DNA from: Candidatus Heimdallarchaeota archaeon
GTDB lineage: Archaea > Asgardarchaeota > Heimdallarchaeia > Heimdallarchaeales > Kariarchaeaceae
Direction: 5' to 3'
NCBI GenBank assembly: GCA_022574115.1
Contig: JACZSS010000082.1
Coordinates: forward strand, 1 to 8,427
DNA length: 8,427 bases
Below the pieces are notes generated by a model. It was not told where the DNA came from and did no database searches. It saw only the letters and a program-made list of their open reading frames with translations. Position 1 is the stretch's first letter. Each line of letters begins with the position of its first letter. The translations under genes were made by a program, and so were the position numbers. This document shows, piece by piece, positions 1 through 6,123 of the stretch.

Positions 1-3
1 TGG

Positions 4-60
4 AAAAAACCAGGTAAAATTTTTATAATTTCATCTAATTGAACCTGAGAATTGGTTTTT
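4..60 (-). terminator. Possible T-tract terminator after the small membrane protein gene
   Basis: Read on the minus strand, the bases just past the stop codon at 62-64 contain AAAAACCA (53-60), then about 40 bases, then the complementary TGGTTTTTT (4-12). The segment ends in a run of six T. Archaeal transcription commonly stops at T runs, and the complementary arms could form a long-loop stem. The loop is too long for a convincing hairpin, so the T run is the main evidence. Confidence 0.3.
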
Positions 61-61
61 G

Positions 62-259
62 TTAGACTAGAGTTTCATGATTCGATTCGGATAGTTGATG
101 TTTTTCTGGAGATTCTGTGTTGTTCGATCTCATTTTGCTTTCATAGAATGCCCCCAACACCAGACCAAAGATGAAATTTCCGACTAAAAAAGGAATGAGC
201 AATCGATCCCAGACTCCTGGTGATTCCTGATTAGATTGTAATGAGAAGCGATTTGTCAT
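62..259 (-). CDS. Small single-pass membrane protein, function unknown
   Basis: This is a 65-residue reading frame from the ATG at 259. The same frame is open further upstream to a possible TTG at 301 (79 residues). The middle holds one hydrophobic stretch of about 20 residues (LLIPFLVGNFIFGLVLGAFY), followed by a polar tail rich in Ser, Asn, Glu and His. That suggests one membrane helix with a short soluble tail. I prefer the ATG because a TATA-like TTATCTAT lies about 25 bases upstream, which fits a leaderless archaeal transcript; no Shine-Dalgarno site is visible. It follows the winged-helix gene on the same strand with an 84-base gap, so the two may be co-transcribed. I recognise no family. 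The short length means chance cannot be excluded. Confidence 0.42.
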   Translation of the reverse strand: MTNRFSLQSNQESPGVWDRLLIPFLVGNFIFGLVLGAFYESKMRSNNTESPEKHQLSESNHETLV

Positions 260-343
260 CACATGAATCTGGATCTTGACATAGATAAGGTTTACGGGCA
301 AGGTTCGTGCAACTTTTGGTACTGTATGTATGAAGTGACTAGA

Positions 344-835
344 TTAGGTCAGGATTGCTTGAGTAACTGCGTGTATCAAATTCAATTTCTTTTCCAATTT
401 CTCGCTGCGACGTAGCATCTCTATTTTCTCACTGAGTTGGAGATCGAACTGCATCAGGACACAAAGATTCTCCGCTTCACGGTAGACTTTGATTGTGCCC
501 ACAATGTCACCACGTAGATTAGAGTCAAAATTTGATGTCTGATACCGATAGTATTCTCTGTATTCGTCAATTACAACCTTGTAATACCCATGCTTGATCT
601 CTCCTGTAGGATCAAAGACTCGAGAAATCTCACCTTTCTTCAACAAGCGATCTATCACTCTTTTTGTCAACGGTCCATGATAGGATTTCTTATTTAGTGA
701 ACTGTCACCTAGTTCTTTTTCTGATTTGTACAATTCATTCGCAATATCTTGAAAGGAAGCTTGACGTATGTTTTCTAAATAAGTGACGATTAAGTTTTCT
801 CGAAATTCATGTATTTCAGAGCGTGATCTTGACAT
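344..835 (-). CDS. Winged-helix DNA-binding protein, probable regulator of the divergent replication gene
   Basis: The product has 163 residues. Residues about 11-90 read as a winged helix: a first helix (FRENLIVTYLENIR), a second helix beginning SFQDIANELY, a basic recognition-type helix (LTKRVIDRLLKKGEI), and a wing ending in HGYYKVV. Residues about 131-163 are rich in Leu, Lys and Glu and look like an amphipathic or coiled-coil dimerisation helix. There is no signal peptide or membrane segment, so it should be cytoplasmic. The start is the ATG at 835 (MSRSRSEIHEF), with no Shine-Dalgarno site upstream. It is divergent from the SF3 helicase gene across a gap packed with TGTTAAT inverted repeats. 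Proteins in that position in plasmids and archaeal viruses are often repressors or origin-binding factors, so that role is inferred here. The exact family is not recognised. Confidence 0.75.
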   Translation of the reverse strand: MSRSRSEIHEFRENLIVTYLENIRQASFQDIANELYKSEKELGDSSLNKKSYHGPLTKRVIDRLLKKGEISRVFDPTGEIKHGYYKVVIDEYREYYRYQTSNFDSNLRGDIVGTIKVYREAENLCVLMQFDLQLSEKIEMLRRSEKLEKKLNLIHAVTQAILT

Positions 836-891
836 AATGATTGATGAAAGATCTTGAGGCTACTGATTAACTTTTCTGAGCACCAACAGAA

Positions 892-1026
892 TATTAACAC
901 TATATTGTTAATTTTACATTATAATATTATGAAAATTTCCACTTGCGCGAAGTTTGATGTGTTCCGCATTGATTATTTTATGTTACTGTTAATATTAACA
1001 ATTATCATTATATATTAGTGTTAATA
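892..1026. repeat. Nested inverted repeats TATTAACACTA / TAGTGTTAATA
   Basis: TATTAACACTA at 892-902 is matched exactly, in inverted orientation, by TAGTGTTAATA at 1016-1026, giving 11-base arms about 113 bases apart. The left arm is followed by TTGTTAAT, so ATTAACA and TGTTAAT face each other six bases apart at 893-912. The symmetric layout around the AT-rich core suggests binding sites for a dimeric protein at both edges of an unwinding or control region. Confidence 0.6.
987..1000. repeat. Perfect 14-base palindrome TGTTAATATTAACA
   Basis: Two copies of the TGTTAAT motif abut head-to-head, forming a perfect palindrome that could bind a symmetric dimer or extrude as a small cruciform. It lies about 150 bases from the start of the winged-helix gene and 195 from the helicase start, inside the AT-rich core. 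Confidence 0.65.
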
Positions 1027-1127
1027 CTGACAATTTGAATTAACTTAAACTCTAAAGAGATTGGTTCATTCCTAAGATTTCCAGATAATCCTCTATCTAT
1101 AACCCGGATTGTGAACGAAAAGCAATT

Positions 1128-1152
1128 GATTAACATTATGATTTTGTTAATC
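1128..1152. promoter_or_regulatory. Inverted repeat GATTAACA-n9-TGTTAATC at the helicase promoter
   Basis: Two perfect eight-base arms (1128-1135 and 1145-1152) flank a nine-base AT-rich centre that includes TTATGATTT. The repeat sits 44-68 bases upstream of the helicase ATG. A TATA element in this centre would put transcription start near 1165-1175, giving a short leader that includes the ribosome binding site. A protein bound here would cover the promoter, so this is a good operator candidate. A related half site, GATTAAC, at 865-871 lies 30-36 bases upstream of the divergent winged-helix start. Confidence 0.5.
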
Positions 1153-1184
1153 CTTTAGGACAGGATTAGTCTTCTTCAGAGATT

Positions 1185-1190
1185 GGAGGA
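1185..1190 (+). promoter_or_regulatory. Shine-Dalgarno site of the helicase gene
   Basis: GGAGGA lies five bases before the ATG at 1196. This is a strong archaeal ribosome binding site and fixes that ATG as the start. It contrasts with the leaderless-looking starts of the exported-protein genes in this window. Confidence 0.75.
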
Positions 1191-1195
1191 CTGAT

Positions 1196-2452
1196 ATGAA
1201 ACAACCTAAGATAAATACAGATACAGAAGCTCAAAAATTACTTAAGAACAAATACCTGAAGAATCTTGTAACGAGTGAAAGGCACGATATTATTTGGAGA
1301 TATTTAGATGGCGTTTACTGTGCTGATGCCTTAGTTAACATCAGAAAATTGTACCCGCAATTGCAAAAACGTGAAGTGGATGAAATCATCGATAAAGTAA
1401 AACGGAGAACTTATCGACCTGAACCAATTTTTGATCAATGTAATAAAATTGCTTTTGATAACGTAACCTACAGGCTGAACAACAATAAAATCGAGAAACA
1501 TTCACCTAGCAACTATCTCACTAGGAAACTACCAGTGAAGTACGATAATAAGGCTACTTGTCCAAACATTGAAGCGATGCTCACAAAGATGTTTAGAACC
1601 AAAGAGATCCAGACCATTTATGAATTGATAGGTTACAGCTTTTACCCTAGAAAAACGCTTAAGGCAAATATATTTCTATGCGGAAAAGCCAACACTGGGA
1701 AATCTACTTTGGTTTTGATTCTAAGAGCCCTAGTTGGCGATAATAACTGCGTTGGTTATGGAATACATGCCTATCAGCCAAATTCGAGCAAATATGCTTT
1801 AGCCCACTTAAAAGGCAAACTTATGAACATCGGTGATGATATCAGTAATAGGGATCTCAAAGACGTTACAATTTTGAAATGGATCACGGGAGGAAGGGTA
1901 GCAATCACCGTTAGGCAGATTTACACTGCTCCAGAGGAAATAGATCAGCTACCACTAAACATATTCTGTGCAAATGAATTGCCAGCTGTACCGAATGATG
2001 ACGCATTTTATAATCGATGCGTAATTTTAGAATCCAAACATGTGTTTCCAGAAAAGGATCAAGATGCTGTCTTAAGAGCATTAACTACCCCTGAAGAATT
2101 ATCTGGTTTGCTTAACAAAGTTCTCAAACATCTACCCAATCTTATGAAGAGAGGTCATTTTCAACAACAATCCAATACAAACGCTATCAAGAAACGATGG
2201 CAAAATTTCGCAAACGATGAGGTTCAAGAATTTATACAAACTCATTTAATCATGGAAAGATCCGCCGAGACACCGAAAATAGAAATTTATAAGAAATATC
2301 GAGAATTCTGTAAATCCAAGGGCATAGTTATCAAAATTCAGACTTCTTTTGGTAGGTCACTTAAACAAAAGATCAATGAAGATGTACCGTTTGGACTTGG
2401 TTCAAAGAAGATTAAAGGGACTAATTTCTATGTTGGAATTAGATTAAAATAG
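1196..2452 (+). CDS. Superfamily 3 replicative helicase, D5/P4-like, lacking a primase domain
   Basis: The product has 418 residues and resembles the helicase half of D5/phage P4-type primase-helicases. These form hexameric rings that unwind DNA during plasmid and virus replication. Residues about 105-150 (NYLTRKLPVKYD...CPNIE...IYELIGYSFYP) match the D5 N-terminal region. The Walker A motif is GKANTGKST (163-171), and Walker B ends in two aspartates (LMNIGDD, 209-215). A B-prime-like segment WITGGRVAITVRQ covers 229-241. The sensor motif is IFCANELP with Asn260, and an arginine-finger-like NR lies at 273-274. Residues about 341-415 form a likely winged-helix tail. Full primase-helicases have an N-terminal AEP primase and are usually much longer; here only about 100 residues precede the D5 region and no primase motif is seen. 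The stop is TAG, with TAA six codons later. Confidence 0.9.
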   Translation: MKQPKINTDTEAQKLLKNKYLKNLVTSERHDIIWRYLDGVYCADALVNIRKLYPQLQKREVDEIIDKVKRRTYRPEPIFDQCNKIAFDNVTYRLNNNKIEKHSPSNYLTRKLPVKYDNKATCPNIEAMLTKMFRTKEIQTIYELIGYSFYPRKTLKANIFLCGKANTGKSTLVLILRALVGDNNCVGYGIHAYQPNSSKYALAHLKGKLMNIGDDISNRDLKDVTILKWITGGRVAITVRQIYTAPEEIDQLPLNIFCANELPAVPNDDAFYNRCVILESKHVFPEKDQDAVLRALTTPEELSGLLNKVLKHLPNLMKRGHFQQQSNTNAIKKRWQNFANDEVQEFIQTHLIMERSAETPKIEIYKKYREFCKSKGIVIKIQTSFGRSLKQKINEDVPFGLGSKKIKGTNFYVGIRLK

Positions 2453-2675
2453 TCATCTTTCCGAACCTCGTAAACTCTGCATTCACACAACGATGTCTTT
2501 GAAATTTTACGATTACCACTCGTATTCATAATCCGCACATCGATGCTAGATATATTTAATGTTTAGAAGGACGATCGAAGACATTATCAGATAGCAAACT
2601 AGTTATTAGCACATTTTCCTGAATCGGTTGAAATGGGTTGAAAGGGAACTCAATGACACATTCATCGAAGTACTT
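2453..2675. other. Gap between convergent genes
   Basis: The helicase gene and the downstream minus-strand gene converge on this 223-base gap. It holds no credible coding frame. GTATTCATAATCCGCA at 2522-2537 is one base different from a copy at 4120-4135, so it belongs to the dispersed TGCGTATTAT motif family. TTGAAAG (2638-2644) and CTTTCAA (2673-2679) form a weak inverted repeat overlapping the end of the minus-strand gene. No clear terminator is visible on either strand. Confidence 0.4.
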
Positions 2676-3806
2676 TCAACTAAAATCAATGGACCTTAAT
2701 TTAGTTCTGCGAGTTTTTCTTTTGATAACTGCTGATAAGACAATTAGACTTATCATAATAGGAAAGGCAGTAATTCCTATATTCACTTCATCAATGAAAT
2801 TGCCATTTGTTGCCCTAGTGTCTACAATGATAATATAATTATCAGTTACGACAATTTTATTTGGAAACACTTCATCAAACTCAATAATTGTTTCAGATAC
2901 TTCAGATGTAAAATTGAGATAACCGACAGTATAAACAGAATTCTCAGATTCAATATAATAAATAGAATCCCCCTTAATCCATTTGTCTCGAATTGATATT
3001 TCTTGCGTTATTTCTTTTATGGTATTTGATTCAAGCTCTAAGCTTAATATTTTATGATAAGGGTAATCTTCAACAACAAAAGCAAACCTACCATCCCTCG
3101 AAATCTGGAACTGAACTAAATCACGAAATCCGTAATCATAAGCATTTGATAGGGAACCATGATATGTAGTGTTCTCACCGTTTTGGAGGTTATATCGATA
3201 CAACCAAAAATTGACATCTTCTGTGCATAACTCAATGCAATTTTCGGGTTGTATTTGTGCAAAAAATGAAATCCAGTTATTATTTGATGTGATTAAAATT
3301 CTATCTTGCAGTAAAGTAGCATTGTCGAATGTCTGCGAAATCTCTTTGTCTAAATTTATCTTAAATGCTGTTTCTTTCTTGGTTGAAAGATCCAATAATA
3401 TAATTTCTAAATTGCTTTTATCAATTAATTCTTCAATATTCGGATTTAGTATGACTCTATTTTGATAGATATTTAGCGGACGCCATAAATTAGTGACTTG
3501 ATACTGAGTAACAACTTCCCATTTATCATTTGATAGGTCCACAATATCAATTTTATCTTTTTCATCTTGAACATAGACCATATCGGAAGATGTTGGAAAT
3601 ATCGCGTTTTCTATTGAACAATCACCCCCAACTGCAAAATACTCCAATTTATGTTCCCCTAATTTCACACCATCCAAATCGTAAAATGAAACAATATTAT
3701 CAACCTCTGCGAGAAAGCTGCAAGCATGGGTTGTCTGTATCTGAAATAGATTAGATGACGTGAAAATCAGGACAATTATTAGGTATACCTTGAGGATTCG
3801 CATCAT
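2676..3806 (-). CDS. Exported, C-terminally membrane-anchored protein with beta-rich ectodomain
   Basis: The product has 376 residues. An N-terminal signal sequence (ILKVYLIIVLIFTSSN, about 4-19) leads to a likely cleavage site near THA-C29. The long ectodomain is made of short alternating hydrophobic strands with repeated phrases such as IDIVDLSNDKW, IILLDLSTKKE and ILSLELESN. These resemble beta-propeller or YVTN-like strand patterns, but I cannot name a family. Cys29, Cys63, Cys190 and Cys194 all fall outside the membrane and could form disulfides. NAT, NTT and NFT are possible N-glycosylation sites. A C-terminal helix (about 343-360) followed by KRKTRR anchors it with the basic tail inside. 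The start could be either of two adjacent ATGs (3806 or 3803). It lies downstream of the propeller-regulator gene on the same strand, with its own promoter-like gap. The stop is TGA. Confidence 0.8.
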   Translation of the reverse strand: MMRILKVYLIIVLIFTSSNLFQIQTTHACSFLAEVDNIVSFYDLDGVKLGEHKLEYFAVGGDCSIENAIFPTSSDMVYVQDEKDKIDIVDLSNDKWEVVTQYQVTNLWRPLNIYQNRVILNPNIEELIDKSNLEIILLDLSTKKETAFKINLDKEISQTFDNATLLQDRILITSNNNWISFFAQIQPENCIELCTEDVNFWLYRYNLQNGENTTYHGSLSNAYDYGFRDLVQFQISRDGRFAFVVEDYPYHKILSLELESNTIKEITQEISIRDKWIKGDSIYYIESENSVYTVGYLNFTSEVSETIIEFDEVFPNKIVVTDNYIIIVDTRATNGNFIDEVNIGITAFPIMISLIVLSAVIKRKTRRTKLRSIDFS

Positions 3807-3814
3807 ATACTATT

Positions 3815-3834
3815 GGTTTTTATAAAATTAAAAG
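3815..3834 (-). promoter_or_regulatory. TATA-like promoter of the 376-residue protein gene
   Basis: On the minus strand this reads TTTTAATTTTATAAAAAC, an AT-rich TATA-type element 12-28 bases before the paired ATG codons, with no Shine-Dalgarno site between. That places transcription start at or very near the second ATG (3803), so the transcript would be leaderless. The exact centre of the box is uncertain. Confidence 0.4.
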
Positions 3835-4015
3835 CAGGTTGTGCCAAATTGATCAATTGATTATTGCAATTGGGTTAAATAGCTTGTATCACTTCTTGAT
3901 ATTACATCAAATGCATTAATTGATTAAGCGTAATTGCATACTAGAATCTCATGATTCGTTGGGATCGATTGGTCGACTACTCCGAGTCTCGGAACATCGG
4001 GTGAAAAAAATTTGC

Positions 4016-4036
4016 CAAGTGCGTATTATCAGCCTA
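4016..4036 (+). repeat. 21-base direct repeat, copy 1
   Basis: This copy begins CAAGTGCGTATTATC and is identical over 21 bases to 7207-7227. The two copies flank the propeller-regulator and lectin-like genes, about 3.2 kb apart. In this copy TGCGTA (4020-4025) is also mirrored by TACGCA (4038-4043), a partial palindrome not kept in copy 2. Confidence 0.75.
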
Positions 4037-4110
4037 TTACGCATTACGAAATTCGGAAATCAAGATTGAATGCAAAATGGGAAACCGCTCAAAGTACCTA
4101 ATTCTGCTAA

Positions 4111-4136
4111 ATGCGTATTGTATTCATAATACGCAT
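4111..4136. repeat. Inverted repeat ATGCGTATT-n8-AATACGCAT
   Basis: Perfect nine-base arms (4111-4119 and 4128-4136) flank an eight-base centre. It lies 22-48 bases past the stop of the propeller-regulator gene on the minus strand, after a T run. It could be a transcription-end hairpin or a paired protein-binding site. The arms contain the same TGCGTATT core as the 21-base repeat, which favours a protein-binding motif. Confidence 0.55.
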
Positions 4137-4158
4137 AATTTTACAAAAACCAAATAGA

Positions 4159-5919
4159 TTAGTCAACTCTTGAGCCTCCTACAAAATCCATTGGAAACGT
4201 ATCGAAATTTGAAGATCCCAAAAATTCCTGCAAAATTTTAACGAGGGACTCGAATTCGGAACTACCGCTCTTAGTCACGATAATTGTTTGCATGGTGATT
4301 CCTTGAGAAAATCTGTCCTCGATCTCAATCAGATTGTTTTTCTTCAAGTTTGGTAGGTGATGACTAATTTCACCCCAAGTCAATCCCAGCTGATTTTTTA
4401 ACTTCCTAGTAGTTATCGTATGATGCTCGACTAATATTTTCATCATGGCAAGTCTGACCGGGTGCATGAGAAATTTGTAGTCAAACATTGCTTTTGGGAT
4501 CTTAATTTCTAGATCTTGATCCGTTGGTAACTGACTAATTCCAGCCATCAAATAGAGATATTTCGACATCTTTCCATTGAATATCAGACTCAATGTTTTC
4601 TTGGTACCCTGATTAGGGATCCATCCTAACAATTTTCTAAGATTACGTTGTTTAATAAAATAATAACCACCGCCCAATGTGGAGATAATCAACACAATAC
4701 CTCCAACAAAGACAGATCGTAAATCGAAATTACTCCCTACATCTTCATAGGTGAGTTTTATTAACCACATATCACCGTCTCTACTCCCAGCTAGTACAAT
4801 TCCGCCATCCAGTGTTAAGATTACAGACTCAGCAGAGTCCGCTTCAGATCCGCCATACGTCTGATCCCATAGTTTATCACCGCTTCCATCAGTTTTCACT
4901 AACCACATATCACGTGACTGACTACCCAATCCGAAAGTAGAAGTACTACCCGCAAGTAAAAATCCCCCATCAGTTGTTTGAATTATGTCATTAGCTATAT
5001 CCACCCCTGTGCCTCCGTAGGTCTCATTCCATTGAATCTCGCCATTTACATTTGTTTTTGCTAACCACATGTCTTGATCGTTGCCGAAACCATCAGTTCC
5101 ACTGATCGGTCGTTGGGCAATAAATTTACTTCCCGCTAGTATGAACCCCCCATCAATTGTCTGACTAAAAGCATTCCAACCATGGCTCGAAATACGACTG
5201 TATGTTTGATTCCATTGTAAAATTCCTTCTGGATCTGTTTTTAAAAGACCATTAATGTTTAACAACGCAAATCCACCATCAGGGGTCTGAAGGAGAGCTG
5301 TAACCCAAGAGTCAACAGAATATGTCTGATTCCATTCTACTCCACCGTTTAGATCAATTTTTATTAACCAGGGACTAGGTCTATTTTTATATCCACCTTT
5401 ACCTCCGGATAGCGCAAATCCGCCATCAGAGGTTTGTATGATCATTACCGCTGCGTCTCCTGGGTCAAGAGTATTGTCCCATTCAAGAGTTTTGTTCCAT
5501 TGTGTTTCACCATTTACATCTAGTTTAATGAGGTGGAAGCGACCTCTAAAGGCCCCTCCATATAAAATCCCCGCAAATAGAAATCCTCCATCTGAAGTCT
5601 CAACAATTGAGTGACCGCTCGATTTATCCAGAGCTCTCTCCCACTGTATTTCACCATTTTCTTGCGTTTTGACTAGATACATCTTTTCTGAAGTTGATCC
5701 GGCCAGTACAAATCCTCCATCACTTGTCTGAATCATATCATTCGCAGAATCAGAGTCTGCTCCCCCGTAGGTTTGTGACCATTGCATTTGGGGTCCATTA
5801 TCATCGTTTTGAGCTAGTGTTGGCTGATCATAGTTGTAACTATGAGGTAGTTGAGTTAATCCAACAACGGCGGCGAACCAAACTACTAAGATAAACACCT
5901 TCTTCCGACGTGTTTTCAC
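4159..5919 (-). CDS. Membrane-bound one-component regulator: seven-repeat propeller ectodomain, TM helix, winged helix
   Basis: The product has 586 residues. A basic start (MKTRRKK) and hydrophobic helix (about 8-24) act as signal or anchor. The ectodomain has seven repeats. DGG turns lie at about 67, 110, 165, 214, 256, 317 and 371 (TSDGGFVLAG type), and strand-end Trp lies at 47, 93, 141, 196, 236, 297 and 351 (QWNQTY type). Seven repeats suggest a seven-bladed beta-propeller. Sequons NKT, NQT, NQT and NET recur at the same repeat position. A transmembrane helix follows at about 399-422. Residues about 484-566 are a winged helix of ArsR/HTH_34 type (HPVRLAMMKIL, then LTWGEISHHLPNLKKNNLIEIED, and a wing with ITMQTIIVTKSG). 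The likely role is outside sensing coupled to DNA binding inside; the ligand is unknown. The start is GTG, chosen because it keeps the basic N-terminus. Confidence 0.85.
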   Translation of the reverse strand: MKTRRKKVFILVVWFAAVVGLTQLPHSYNYDQPTLAQNDDNGPQMQWSQTYGGADSDSANDMIQTSDGGFVLAGSTSEKMYLVKTQENGEIQWERALDKSSGHSIVETSDGGFLFAGILYGGAFRGRFHLIKLDVNGETQWNKTLEWDNTLDPGDAAVMIIQTSDGGFALSGGKGGYKNRPSPWLIKIDLNGGVEWNQTYSVDSWVTALLQTPDGGFALLNINGLLKTDPEGILQWNQTYSRISSHGWNAFSQTIDGGFILAGSKFIAQRPISGTDGFGNDQDMWLAKTNVNGEIQWNETYGGTGVDIANDIIQTTDGGFLLAGSTSTFGLGSQSRDMWLVKTDGSGDKLWDQTYGGSEADSAESVILTLDGGIVLAGSRDGDMWLIKLTYEDVGSNFDLRSVFVGGIVLIISTLGGGYYFIKQRNLRKLLGWIPNQGTKKTLSLIFNGKMSKYLYLMAGISQLPTDQDLEIKIPKAMFDYKFLMHPVRLAMMKILVEHHTITTRKLKNQLGLTWGEISHHLPNLKKNNLIEIEDRFSQGITMQTIIVTKSGSSEFESLVKILQEFLGSSNFDTFPMDFVGGSRVD

Positions 5920-5954
5920 GAACCTATTCCCAACTAATTCTGAAATAACAGTTA

Positions 5955-5966
5955 GCTATAAAAAGA
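5955..5966 (-). promoter_or_regulatory. TATA box of the propeller-regulator gene
   Basis: The minus strand reads CTTTTTATAGC, centred about 40 bases before the GTG start, so transcription would begin near 5934 with a leader of about 15 bases. It sits 9-20 bases downstream of the shared 94-base block, the usual place for an archaeal activator site. Confidence 0.55.
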
Positions 5967-5974
5967 TTGGGTAA

Positions 5975-6068
5975 TTTTGGGTTCAAGAGACGCGGCCCGA
6001 ATGCTCAATTGTTGATGATTTAACCCTCAAATTCACTGATAGAGCTAAAGAATGATGGAACAAAGATA
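5975..6068 (-). promoter_or_regulatory. Shared upstream block, copy A
   Basis: This segment aligns without gaps to 7040-7133, with 69 of 94 bases identical by hand count. The part nearest the TATA box is the strongest: TTTTGGGTTCAAGAGAC at 5975-5991 is identical in both. GAATGCT, ATTGTYGATGA, CAAATT and AAAGATA are also kept at the same spacing. It lies directly upstream of the promoter of the propeller-regulator gene and most likely holds binding sites for a shared regulator. No protein reading is conserved between the copies. Confidence 0.65.
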
Positions 6069-6079
6069 GTATTTCATTC

Positions 6080-6107
6080 AAAAACAGTGAAATCAATGGT
6101 TATTGAT
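6080..6107 (-). terminator. Possible hairpin plus T run after the lectin-like gene
   Basis: On the minus strand, 17 bases past the TAG at 6124-6126, ATCAAT (6102-6107) and ATTGAT (6092-6097) form a six-base stem with a four-base loop. TTTTT (6080-6084) follows about seven bases later. The stem is AT-rich and weak, but position and order fit a transcript end. The next downstream gene also has its own promoter. Confidence 0.35.
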
Positions 6108-6123
6108 CGATATGATTAATTTT

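Larger units (their letters stand above)
836..1195. other. AT-rich divergent intergenic region with TGTTAAT repeats; candidate replication origin/operator
   Basis: This 360-base gap separates the winged-helix gene from the helicase gene. The stretch at about 885-1045 is strongly AT-rich, apart from a short GC patch at 942-968. ATTAACA or its complement TGTTAAT occurs seven times: 893-899, 906-912, 987-993, 994-1000, 1019-1025, 1129-1135 and 1145-1151. I noticed only one further copy in the rest of the window (about 7385). Iteron-like repeats in an AT-rich segment beside a replicative helicase are typical of plasmid and viral origins. Repeats overlapping both promoters would also suit operator binding. 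Neither function is proven by sequence alone. Confidence 0.6.
3835..4158. other. Intergenic region with palindromes and TGCGTATT motifs
   Basis: No credible gene is present between the end of the propeller-regulator gene and the promoter of the next gene. The region holds AATTGATCAATT (3847-3858, perfect palindrome), TCCGAGTCTCGGA (3981-3993, six-base arms around one base), one copy of the 21-base direct repeat (4016-4036), and an inverted repeat at 4111-4136. A TTTTT run on the minus strand at 4145-4149, just past the TAA at 4159-4161, could terminate the propeller-regulator transcript. Confidence 0.5.

Noticed and set aside
301..344. Readthrough fusion of the winged-helix protein with the downstream membrane protein
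   Set aside because: The two frames are in phase across TAA at 344-346, but the bridge (SSHFIHTVPKVARTL) shows no domain character and a separate promoter-like element precedes the downstream ATG.
893..1151. CRISPR array
   Set aside because: The repeated unit is only seven bases, in both orientations and with irregular spacing, unlike CRISPR repeats and spacers.
2638..2838. Plus-strand frame of 66 codons
   Set aside because: It mostly overlaps, on the opposite strand, the end of the well-supported 376-residue gene, lacks a good start and has no recognisable features.
3169..3754. Plus-strand frames of 98 and 74 codons inside the 376-residue gene
   Set aside because: They are antisense shadows of a minus-strand gene that has a signal peptide and membrane anchor.
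3868..3885. TTGGGTTAAATAGC as a third copy of the shared promoter core
   Set aside because: It matches only partly and lies about 45 bases from the TATA box instead of about 15, so it is probably chance in AT-rich DNA.
5694..5894. Plus-strand 66-codon frame
   Set aside because: Antisense to the N-terminal repeats of the propeller-regulator gene; composition is a by-product of that gene.
5975..5991. GGTTCAAGAG resembling a tRNA T-arm
   Set aside because: The flanking bases do not pair as a T stem and no anticodon arm or acceptor stem can be built around either copy.
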